Assembly: GCA_028583605.1 (NCBI GenBank)
Contig: CM053329.1
Coordinates: forward strand, 7,626,001 to 7,690,000
Length of the DNA stretch: 64,000 nt
Source: Dastarcus helophoroides
Taxonomy: Eukaryota > Arthropoda > Insecta > Coleoptera > Bothrideridae
Direction: 5' to 3'
Shown: positions 35,901 through 40,284 of the stretch, piece after piece
How positions within the stretch are numbered: position 1 is the stretch's first letter
Layout of the letters: each line of letters starts with the position of its first letter
Position numbers and translations under genes: made by a program
The notes under the pieces: model-generated
What the model was told of the DNA's origin: nothing
Database searches by the model: none
The model's input: only the letters and a program-made list of their open reading frames with translations

Positions 35901-37264
35901 AAACCACAAATAACCCTTTGTGATTGTTTCTGCTTTAATGCAGCTGTATGTAAAGCATTAATTAGTAAATCTCTTAGCTGATCAAGATTTTCAACACAGA
36001 AAGAATAATTTTTAGCAAATTGTCCTAAAGCCATATATATTTTTTCTTCAACTGAAATTTAAGCAACATTACTGTAAATGTATCAACAATTACACAAAAG
36101 GATAGTACATACTTGTATCAGAATTCTTTATGCTTAATATTGCATACAAAGAAGTGTATAGCTGTTTATAGTGTTCATAGTCTCCAATACAATTGTGAAT
36201 TTTCTCAAATGATAATATGAGTAGGTCCAACGATCTAACTTTCTCATCTGCACTGGCCATTGCAGAACTGGCAACTGTGAGACAACAGTTGTGTATCATT
36301 TTTATATGTTTCTCGATCTTTTGAGGGAAATTGTTCAATAAAGTATGGAGAATTTCCAAAGCTTTAATCACAGCATGTTTGAATGTCTTGTGCTGTACAA
36401 CTGATGCAATAAATTTGGGAATTCCACAATTCTCATTAAATATGTAAAGCAGATATGAATCTAAAACAAGAAACATTGTGTACAAAAAAATGCAAAACTG
36501 CACAAGCTAAAAAACGGTCTCAACAAAATTGAAAAGAGATAACATGCCGAGAAATATGGGGGTTAAGTTTAATAAACATAGGTTGACAATAGCAAGTTTC
36601 AAAGCTACAGAGAAGTCTTTTGTGCATTTTTTCTCTTATTGATTCAAAAATATTTGGATTTTATTACCATCAATGTTGCCTTTAAGGTGATTTATTCAGT
36701 GATTAGTGCGCAATTTAAAGAATCTAATGTCATCAAAATCTTTTCCAGCATATTTAAATTTTTTAAAATTTGCAGAGGAATGTCTAGTTTAAACTGAAAA
36801 TTTCAAAGATAGAGTTGACATTACAAGTTTAGAAAAATGAAAAAAGAAAAATTTAAAATCATGTCAAAATTTTAAGTTTAAAATCAAAGTTTTGTAAAAA
36901 TGCTAGTAATTTATAAGTTTCTTTATATATTATATCGTTTTTTTAATTGTTTGCGAATAATAAAAAGTGGTGTACACGCAAAATGCCAAAATGGTTTATA
37001 AATTCAGAAGCATCAATTTCGAACTTTATTAGGACCTTCCTTTGTATTTTGGCCCCTCAAAGTTGATATGTTTTGTCTCATATTTAAATGAAAATACAGT
37101 TAATGTTGCTATTTATTGAGCTCACCTATCAAAGACTCATTTAAATGCTCTGTGGCTAATAGAGCATTTAAATTTGAAAGTATATTTTCGCATTCAGACG
37201 TATTTTGTGATTCATTAGTAAATCTTCGCAACTTGGCGAAGAATTCTTTCGGTTCCAAATCCAT
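4241..37264 (-). CDS. PRKDC: DNA-dependent protein kinase catalytic subunit, 5' two thirds
   Basis: Encodes DNA-PKcs, the PI3K-related kinase recruited by Ku to double-strand DNA ends in non-homologous end joining. Ten coding exons are visible (37264-37126, 36460-36113, 36051-35764, 31842-31631, 31573-29914, 29864-29662, 21710-19772, 12669-11540, 6141-5960, 5908-4241). Together they give about 2587 codons, matching the helical N-HEAT and M-HEAT part of the ~4100-residue family. Anchors seen include SGFYKLL, HYKDELLMSCL, ACELL, MQIIHWYT, NHECMP and YRKYRTGDLPDVQI. FAT and kinase exons are not in the window. Exons 7 and 8 contain eight single-base frame breaks, all +1 at homopolymers; splice phases are consistent only if these extra bases are discounted. 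It is either an intact gene with sequence errors or a decaying one. Confidence 0.88.
5960..6141 (-). CDS. PRKDC: PRKDC exon 9
   Basis: Sixty codons with NVKIFLVRLILNS and YYAKPFLQPLLKFL, matching the DNA-PKcs IRLFLAKLVIN / YAKHWLSPLLQL segment. The acceptor is TTTTAG and the donor T|GTAAGT at 5959. It completes the split Gly codon from exon 8. A 51-bp intron separates it from exon 10. Confidence 0.82.
6142..6770. other. PRKDC intron, mostly unassigned, with pogo-like MITE scrap
   Basis: Intron between exons 8 and 9. Bases 6531-6590 contain GCGGACACCTTCGGGACT and TGTCCGCCTAATGAAG, which resemble GCGGACACCTC-type termini of pogo/Tigger-like MITEs (another fragment is at 33741). No paired end or TSD could be defined. 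The rest shows no gene. Confidence 0.35.
6771..9367 (+). repeat. AT-rich TTTCGAC filler block
   Basis: Long block of degenerate words such as TTTTTGAAAATTTCGAC on the plus strand. Higher-order similarity is visible. A motif of the form TTTTGTCTC-TTTTTGAAAA-TTTCGACAC-TTTTCC recurs near 6985, 7290, 7495, 7960 and 8235 with an irregular period of 200-470 bp, each time followed by TTTGAAAATTT-AACTC. This implies decayed tandem or segmental duplication rather than simple base bias. No coding signal. Confidence 0.6.
9368..9675. mobile_element. pogo/Tigger-like MITE
   Basis: Left end CACTAGAATCTCTGTTATCC and right end, read inward on the other strand, CAGAAGAACCTCTGTTATCC form ~23-bp inverted repeats. 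They resemble the CAGTAGAACCTCTGTTATCC tips of pogo-type elements. TA follows the right end at 9676-9677; the expected left TA appears mutated to TG. There is no transposase frame, about 308 bp. Confidence 0.55.
9676..11539 (+). repeat. AT-rich filler and intron end, PRKDC
   Basis: Filler continues to about 11140 on the plus strand. Near 11383-11420 there is a short tandem repeat of about 18 bp (ATCGAT...TTTTGTTAGC). The last 120 bp up to the donor of exon 8 are ordinary AT-rich intron. No gene seen. Confidence 0.45.
11540..12669 (-). CDS. PRKDC: PRKDC exon 8, six frame breaks
   Basis: One 1130-bp exon (acceptor TTTCAG before 12669, donor G|GTAAGT at 11539). Family landmarks lie in successive frames: KDIFRLYKCYNYN, a LIDL-then-KQYHFP segment, LSEDVTKYDF, and EMDEDDLNNHECMPVICALL, ending in a PSW motif. 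Each change is +1 and sits at a short homopolymer: near 12202-12212, 11942-11944, 11877-11881, 11804-11806, 11710-11715 and 11557-11558. Deleting one base at each gives 1124 bp, exactly the phase required by the flanking splice sites. Either sequence errors or recent decay. Confidence 0.72.
12670..13930 (-). repeat. AT-rich filler block, opposite orientation
   Basis: Same word family as the block at 6771, but here the minus strand carries TTTCGAC (plus strand reads GTCGAAATTT, AAAAAGTC). No coding frame. This lies in the PRKDC intron between exons 7 and 8. Confidence 0.5.
13931..14110. repeat. Degenerate dispersed repeat, copy A
   Basis: Begins AAATGCGAAAGAGTGTTTGT, continues with GATTTTGATGAAATTAGG and TTTTATCCCAG. 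The same word order occurs at 15569-15760 (AAATGCGATAGTGTGTTTGT, AATTTTGATGAAAATTCA, TTTTATGTCCC). This resembles a very common insect dispersed repeat ending in ACGAAGTCGCGGGCA; I am not sure of its class (SINE, Helitron or LINE tail). Confidence 0.45.
14264..15555 (-). mobile_element. mariner (Tc1/mariner) element 1
   Basis: Inverted repeats of about 28 bp: left CGAGGGTGGTCCGATAAGTA, right tip, read inward, TGAGAGCGGTCCGATAAATA. TA flanks both ends (14262-14263 and 15556-15557). It contains a near full-length transposase on the minus strand (14420-15412). It sits in the PRKDC intron between exons 7 and 8, between two copies of a dispersed repeat. Confidence 0.85.
14420..15412 (-). pseudogene. 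mariner transposase, inactivated
   Basis: DD34D transposase. The N-terminal helix-turn-helix pair is present (VKNWFNEFQRGRTSVFDEPR; VREIAETVGIS). First catalytic Asp in VTVDQTWISW, where the usual E is Q. Second in TVFWDSQG. The third (FHHDNAPAH) is out of frame: near 14641-14649 an A9 run on the coding strand changes frame (one base short or two too many). Further on, an AAA to TAA nonsense breaks the PNLKK motif. The start ATG at 15412 gives MWKRACPRILEKW. Recent but not active. Confidence 0.8.
15556..15770. repeat. CATA microsatellite and degenerate dispersed repeat, copy B
   Basis: A short (CATA)n run at 15555-15570 leads into AAATGCGATAGTGTGTTTGT, then CACCAATTTTGATGAAAATT, and ends ACGAAGTCGCGGGCACTAGG. 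This is the fuller copy of the repeat also seen at 13931. It matches my recollection of a repeat shared by many insects, class unresolved. Confidence 0.5.
15771..17064. other. PRKDC intron, no gene seen
   Basis: AT-rich intron, partly filler-like from about 16390. Just before the hAT insertion, CAGGGGTCTCAAACACT (17051-17067) resembles the tip of another hAT family, so the younger element may have landed in an older one; the second tip was not found. Confidence 0.35.
17073..19749. mobile_element. Non-autonomous hAT element with filler interior, copy 1
   Basis: Left tip CAGGGCTTCGAACCG and right tip CGGTTCGAAGCCCTG form perfect inverted repeats, followed on both sides by CGGTTTTCGGTT-type subterminal sequence. 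The flanking 8-bp target-site duplication is perfect, CTAAACAG at 17065-17072 and 19750-19757, fitting the hAT target nTnnnnAn. The 2.68-kb interior has no transposase frame; it is AT-rich filler. Interior stretches are shared with 46724-49988 (same orientation) and with 62934 onward (opposite orientation, internally deleted), so the filler belongs to the element. Confidence 0.85.
19772..21710 (-). CDS. PRKDC: PRKDC exon 7, two frame breaks
   Basis: Starts DGITHPSDSAIRDFSGKCL, then LGAALIYTNIYHEFHREE, both close to DNA-PKcs. Three frames are needed in series. The first change is near 21127-21129 (T3 on the coding strand), the second near 20903-20907 (A5). Removing one base from each run restores a continuous protein of about 646 residues whose phase fits both neighbouring exons. 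The acceptor is TTACAG; the donor AG|GTAAGA at 19771 lies only 14 bases from the TSD of a hAT insertion. Without correction the protein would stop at 21099. Confidence 0.8.
21711..22005. other. PRKDC intron, no gene seen
   Basis: Sequence following the acceptor side of exon 7. It ends in CCGGAAACATTATC (21991), a sequence also present at 17515 inside the hAT copy (CGGAAACATTATC followed by ATTAATTTTATTTAACAT), so a short transposon-derived segment borders the foldback at 22006. Confidence 0.3.
22006..22165. repeat. Foldback hairpin repeat
   Basis: Arms of about 70 bp (22006-22075 and 22096-22165) are near-perfect inverted copies. For example CTTCGGCCCAGTTTGGAAAT on the left pairs with ATTTCCAAACTGGGCCGAAG on the right. 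The spacer is about 20 bp (AAAAAAGCTGTTTTAGA). In RNA it would form a long stem. The outer part of the left arm resembles 17515-17556 in the hAT element. It is likely a foldback or palindromic derivative. Confidence 0.8.
22166..23671. repeat. Intron sequence then filler
   Basis: From 22200 to about 22680 there is ordinary, less AT-rich sequence with a fragment (CTAAACCTGTGGGTCTAGAA) like dispersed insect repeats. From about 22770 filler predominates with the GTCGAAATTT orientation. No coding signal was found. Confidence 0.4.
23672..23795. mobile_element. Palindromic MITE-like element
   Basis: A 124-bp almost complete palindrome. The tips TGTTATACAAGACGGTAAAA and, inward from the right, TGTTACACACGACGGTAAAA pair along about 50 bp. 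The centre is GAGCGACGAAGGAGCG. It lies a few bases left of the tyrosine-recombinase element. A clean target-site duplication was not found. Confidence 0.6.
23993..24279 (+). CDS. Crypton-like tyrosine recombinase, exon 1
   Basis: N-terminal core-binding domain. ATG at 23993 gives MCENEVEQENIPVCVKKEAL, then LYSMLKS-like helices (TLWSYYSMLKSTILVNENC). An in-frame ATG at 23971 (MNLKISR) is an alternative start. The donor AA|GTAAGT at 24280 opens a 58-bp intron and exon 2 resumes in frame (SK|YSKLI). Such spliced tyrosine-recombinase genes are repeated in many insect genomes. Confidence 0.72.
24338..25089 (+). CDS. Crypton-like tyrosine recombinase, exon 2, one frame break
   Basis: Catalytic domain. 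The first catalytic Arg is in MGLYGACRSDGLYKL, the second box in HCFRRSAATMMANSG (H..R), then GGWKSSSVAETYIENS, giving W and the nucleophile Tyr. The frame changes at the A8 run 24712-24719; dropping one A joins RQKK to CTIQPVGINTLYKVPRKI. After about 24990 the annotated frame (stop 25089) looks less protein-like than another frame ending at 25136 with GNVNGAIQVIINESTKDD, so the true C-terminus may be that one. Catalytic residues are all present; the element could have been recently active. Confidence 0.72.
25314..26700 (-). repeat. AT-rich filler block, opposite orientation
   Basis: Filler with GTCGAAATTT/AAAAAGTC words on the plus strand to about 26460, then about 240 bp of mixed sequence (CCTCATACCTGCCATAAAGC onward) of no recognised type. 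Confidence 0.45.
26701..29010 (+). repeat. Filler-type long repeat, copy 2, with ~400-bp tandem units
   Basis: Left edge GGATTCTTGGGTC matches copy 1 at about 2096; the right edge (28875-29000) matches 3440-3590. Inside, a unit of about 400 bp is repeated three times, starting near 27750, 28165 and 28550. Each unit runs through a TTTTAT/GTATAGTA-AATT start, a GAAAAATTGAATTTTTC block, CCTTTTATCATC and CCTTTTTCAGAAT. The match of order and content across units shows decayed tandem duplication. Confidence 0.6.
29011..29661. other. PRKDC intron end with hAT-type terminus
   Basis: Bases 29532-29545 read ATTGGGGATCACTG, like the right tip of hAT elements of the CAGTGGTCCCCAA type; CTCTAGAA follows and could be half of an 8-bp target duplication. 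The 280 bp before it are non-filler and may be the remains of that element, but a left tip was not located. The last 100 bp are intron up to exon 6. Confidence 0.35.
29662..29864 (-). CDS. PRKDC: PRKDC exon 6
   Basis: Residues 883-950 with FPLLQLASDNDQVVVQLFEP and MQIIHWYTR, matching the DNA-PKcs LACDVDQVTRQLYEP / MQLIHWFT segment. The acceptor is TTTCAG after a 49-bp intron; the donor is ATG|GTAAGT at 29661. It joins in phase 0 to exon 7, whose start (DGITHPSDSAIRDF) continues the family sequence exactly. Confidence 0.85.
29914..31573 (-). CDS. PRKDC: PRKDC exon 5
   Basis: Residues 330-882, a single 1660-bp exon with an unbroken frame. Recognisable DNA-PKcs segments in order: VDFYRQMLTKID, THPFVSGFYKLLAQC, NKLKFFDE, MKHYKDELLMSCLEVLLEYP, LPKLDTYLRTG, and the stretch ending DRKMRITACELLQAIVVVFLGRG. 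The donor is G|GTAAGT at 29913. This is the best-preserved part of the gene and argues that the locus was under coding constraint until recently or still is. Confidence 0.88.
31574..31630 (-). other. PRKDC: 57-bp PRKDC intron, frame-preserving
   Basis: GTACGC donor and TTACAG acceptor on the minus strand. The length is 19 codons with no in-frame stop, so retention would insert 19 residues (starting VRNFIFLQ). Typical short insect intron. Confidence 0.7.
31631..31842 (-). CDS. PRKDC: PRKDC exon 4
   Basis: Residues 259-329, including AAFHFLTKYMDLFSKWVF and VAFELLLAFYQNLGKK. These match the DNA-PKcs segment around its FEVLLKW and ALSALESFL motifs. The acceptor is TTTTAG and the donor is G|GTACGC at 31630. 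The following intron is only 57 bp, a multiple of three without an in-frame stop, so reading through it stays open. Confidence 0.78.
31843..34634. repeat. PRKDC intron 3: filler and MITE scrap
   Basis: Filler in mixed orientation. At 33741-33960, TACAGTGAAATCTCCCATAG followed by CGGACACCTC matches the tips of pogo/Tigger-like MITEs; the second end was not found. At 32290-32400 a GC-richer island (GGGTTGCAAGGCGTACCGGG) is of unknown origin. No coding signal. Confidence 0.4.
34635..34969 (+). mobile_element. Solo LTR
   Basis: A 335-bp unit starts TGTAACAAAATG and ends AAGCCCAACA, so TG...CA. It is flanked by a perfect 4-bp duplication ATAT (34631-34634 and 34970-34973). Inside, in the expected order on the plus strand, are a TATA box (TATAAATA, 34794-34801), a GC-richer initiator region with tandem TTAGTCAGTCAG, and a poly(A) signal AATAAA (34915-34920) about 50 bp before the end. 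No internal domain or second LTR adjoins it. Confidence 0.72.
35051..35282. mobile_element. Candidate TTAA-flanked MITE
   Basis: TTAA occurs at 35051-35054 and 35279-35282. Inside the flanks the ends read CTGCTTAACG and, inward from the right, CCCCTTAATG (7 of 10 alike, C-rich start as in piggyBac-type elements). Internal GCACAGTTT words occur near both ends. The inverted repeats are weak, so this is tentative. Confidence 0.3.
35764..36051 (-). CDS. PRKDC: PRKDC exon 3
   Basis: Residues 163-258 (IEEKIYMALGQFAKNYSF onward). The acceptor is TTTCAG and the donor is G|GTAGGT at 35763; a competing donor GTGATA lies 5 bp downstream, but only the first keeps phase with exon 4. Helical N-terminal arm. 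The following intron (31843-35763) holds a solo LTR and a candidate TTAA-flanked MITE. Confidence 0.68.
36113..36460 (-). CDS. PRKDC: PRKDC exon 2
   Basis: Residues 47-162, helical-repeat sequence (for example LEILHTLLNNFPQKIEKHI). The acceptor is TTTTAG before 36460 and the donor is A|GTATGT at 36112. It corresponds to the N-terminal helical arm of DNA-PKcs. It is separated from exon 3 by a 61-bp intron and from exon 1 by 665 bp. Confidence 0.7.
36461..37125. other. PRKDC intron 1, no other feature
   Basis: A 665-bp AT-rich intron between coding exons 1 and 2 (donor GTGAG, acceptor TTTTAG on the minus strand). No open frame or repeat edge recognised. Confidence 0.4.
37126..37264 (-). CDS. 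PRKDC: PRKDC exon 1 (coding part)
   Basis: Residues 1-46, starting MDLEPKEFFAKLRRF. The first in-frame ATG on the minus strand is at 37264 and none is seen further upstream in frame. The donor is G|GTGAG at 37125. The last base of the exon supplies the first position of the next codon (ATA, then G|AT), which joins cleanly to exon 2. The sequence is too divergent to recognise alone; assignment rests on splice continuity with exon 2. Confidence 0.6.
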
Positions 37265-37680
37265 TGAGAATTCGCATTTGATTCTCAAGATTAAATCCAG
37301 GAAACAAAAACACGCATTATGTGATACGTAAAAAAGATTGTACTAGATTAAAAATGTTTTATAATCTATATGTAATTATTTTTGGAAAATTATCCGCCAA
37401 AACATCAAAATATAACCTAAAAATCGAACAAACGTCATCTATGACATTTAACATTTAAATATTTGAACTTCTGCTTTTAGAACTATCCATTATTCTATGA
37501 CTTTGATACTCCTTTGAGCAGTGGCGTAGTAAATAACGATTCACGTATAGGCACTATGAAACTGCAACACCCCCATTCAGTGGCGGCTCATGGTCAAAAA
37601 TGCGGGAGGTTCACACAAAAATTATTATTCATTAGTTTTGCCCTAATTACGACTTACATACAAAGTTTCGACACAAGAGG
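37265..37680. promoter_or_regulatory. Presumed PRKDC 5' region
   Basis: Region upstream of the PRKDC start codon, before the decayed LINE. No clear TATA box or initiator could be assigned. It contains CAGTGGCGTAGTAA (37519-37532) and CAGTGGCGGCTCA (37578), both of hAT-tip type, so transposon ends lie within 260-320 bp of the start codon. Confidence 0.3.
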
Positions 37681-39465
37681 AGAATTTGTGCTTTTACGCG
37701 AAGCGACCTGTCCTGTCAACGAGAAGAAGCACTGGAATCTGCTGATCACGATGTGATTTGGCTGAAGATATGCTCCAAAAGCGAACTAATATTCATTTGT
37801 TCACTTTATCTGCCTCCAAACGATCCCTCATACAGGCAGCTCTTCTCTTATTTCTCGGTAATCTACGATCAGCTACAGACGAATTATCCAAACGTAAGGT
37901 TGTCTTTCTCGGTGACTTCAACGTACACAACATCCCTTGGTAAAGATTTTCTTCCCGAACTGACGACGCGGGAAGGGTCGCAGAGGCTTTCACCATCACT
38001 TGTGGACTATCGCAATTGATTGAGGAACCCAGAAGAATTCCTGATGTACATACCCATTAACTTAATCTACTCCATCTTTCCTTACAAATTTTCCAAATTT
38101 GTATAAAATCAATATATCACCGCTTGGAAATTCCGATCACAAGCTTGTAGCAGCCTCTCGCTCGCTTCATATATCATCTTCTTCTCAGACACAGCCCCGT
38201 AGGGTTTGACACTTTAATTCGGCAAACTGAGAAGAATTAAGAGACTTCTTAGCATCTTTTCCACGGCAAGAAGAAGCTTTAACTCAGACAACCCTTCCTC
38301 AGTAGCCGAATCCATCATTGAAACTATCCTGCTTGGTACAGAATGCTCTATTACCCATTCCTATAAGAACTCTGCCTCCAACAAACCTTGGTTCAGCAAA
38401 AAATGTGCTCGGGCTGTCTCCTGCAAAAATCGCGCATGTCGTCGTTGACGAAATAATCCCTCAGTCGAGACTCAAACTACCTTTGTCAATGCACAAAATT
38501 TTTGTAAACAGATTTTTGACGAGGCAAAAGGTGATTTCGATCGTAAAATGCACCAGAGGCTTATCGACTGTCTGAAGGGTTCCAGAACCTTTTGGGGATT
38601 TGCAAAGTCGATTGGAAAGAATTTTACATCTTCAAATTTTTCACCTTTGCTCGAAGGCAACAACAATATTGCGACTACTTCCAAGGAAAATGCTAACTTG
38701 CAAACCTAATGTTTGCTGAAAATTTTAACCTTGGTTCTCGAAACGCAAAACCTCCTATTCTTCCTAAGGTTAGCACATCGTTGCCTGAAGTTGTTTTCAG
38801 ACAATGCACAATCAGAAAGATTCTCCTCGAGCTCGACACGTCGAAAGCTTTTTGCCTTAATGGTATCTCCGTTATTGTTCTTAAGAAGTGCGCTCCAGAG
38901 TTGACTCCCGTCCTCAGCAAATTGTTCACACTATCTTACAAGAAAGGTGTATTCCTTAACATCTGGAAATCTGCTAGGGTGCGGCCTGTCCCCAAAAAGG
39001 GAAAAAGGAATCTGGCTAACAACTATCGCCCTATATCTTTGTTGCCCGTTATATCTAAAGTGATGGAAAAGGTTATCAATCATCGAGATTCTCAAATATC
39101 TGGAGGAGAATAGAATACGGTCTCAGACAATAACGCTCAACTGACGATCTACTGGCATATGTTACTCATATTTTAACTCTAGCTATGAAAAAACATGATG
39201 AAGCTAGGATTGTGGCATTTGATATCTTAAAGGCCTTTGACAGAGTCTGGCACCGATCTCATTCTCGCCAAATTAATATTCTATGGTTTTCCTCCTGGAC
39301 TCTGTCATTTGATATCCAGTTTTCTCGTTGACAGATCTCTTCAGGTCGTCGTCGATGGTATCCCATCCGAGACATTTGCGATTAATGCAGGGGTGCCTCA
39401 GGGGTCTGTCCTGTCTTCTACTCTGTTTCTGTTACACATAAGCGATTTATTAGCTTTATCTTTTT
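37680..39465 (+). pseudogene. Decayed non-LTR retrotransposon ORF2
   Basis: Endonuclease and reverse transcriptase in several broken frames. Endonuclease: LYLPPNDPSYRQLFSYF, then VVFLGDFNVHNIPW (conserved GDFN-H). Reverse transcriptase: NNYRPISLLPVISKVMEKVI, VAFDILKAFDRVWH (first Asp), and INAGVPQGSVLSSTLFLLHI. The match stops just before the FADD box, and the 5' part is missing, so the copy is truncated at both ends. It looks like the Jockey/CR1 group. It fills most of the space between PRKDC and drosha. Confidence 0.82.
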
Positions 39466-40033
39466 TACAACATTTCGAGATTAAATTCGATTTTTACTTT
39501 TGCAATTTCTAATTTTCCTAGAATTGAGTTTTTTTACTTTATTTTATTTATACATGTTTGTTTCCTTTTAGACAATTTTAACACAAAGGCTAAAGAATTT
39601 TTTGAGTAGCACACCCTCTAATTCTAACTAAGAGCTGCCACTGCGTAGTAATGGGCGAACTGGAAGTAAAGTCGAGATGCTGTGCTTCCTTTGCGAGTTC
39701 ACCGAGATAAAATTCTCAGCGACAATAGATATAATTGCTACACTTGCAGTAAGAAGAGGAAGAAACAGGATTTATTAAAAACAATAAAAGTTGCTGATAT
39801 CTTTAAAAATTTTAATGTAAACACCTTTAAAATTTTAATAAAAGCATATTAATTATATAATTTCTGCTAGTAGATAAAGGAAAACATTAAAACTATTAAA
39901 ACATTTTTATATACAAAAATCTAAAGCACCTTTATCCTGATTACCAAAATATTTATGACTGCACTAAACCACTTTTAAAATAAATTAAATCAGTCTATTA
40001 ATGTCATTTTTGAAATGTATACTGCCGGTTTAT
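39466..40033. other. Intergenic, drosha 3' flank
   Basis: A short filler patch, then GAGCTGCCACTG (39632-39643, hAT-tip type) followed by CGTAGTAA, and AT-rich sequence. On the minus strand AATAAA occurs directly after the drosha stop (GAATAAACC near 40028) and again near 39772; either could be the poly(A) signal. No gene. Confidence 0.4.
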
Positions 40034-40284
40034 TCAATTATCAGTCGATGAAGTTGAAGTGTTCTTAGAACTACTAATTGGGGATTTTGCCCTAGATTGT
40101 GATCTAGACTTAGACTTGGACTTAGAATTTTTCTTAAACCTATCTTTACTATATTGCTCCGGAGTGTTCAATTCCTCGATCAGTTCAGCTTTAGCTTTCT
40201 GCCTGTTTCCTGGTTTCCTGTGCTCTTGCTTCTTCATACTTTTCGCGATAACTCGCTTTTGATGATCCAGTTGTGGAAACAAAT
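40034..40284 (-). CDS. drosha: drosha exon 14, C-terminus
   Basis: Residues 1193-1275 plus stop: [20 protein letters not shown], matching the family's FPQ-AHQKRFI segment, then a Lys/Ser/Arg-rich tail ([17 protein letters not shown]) ending STSSTDN. The acceptor is TGCTAG before 40284. The basic RS-like tail is longer than usual and could add RNA or nuclear-speckle affinity (inference). Confidence 0.9.
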
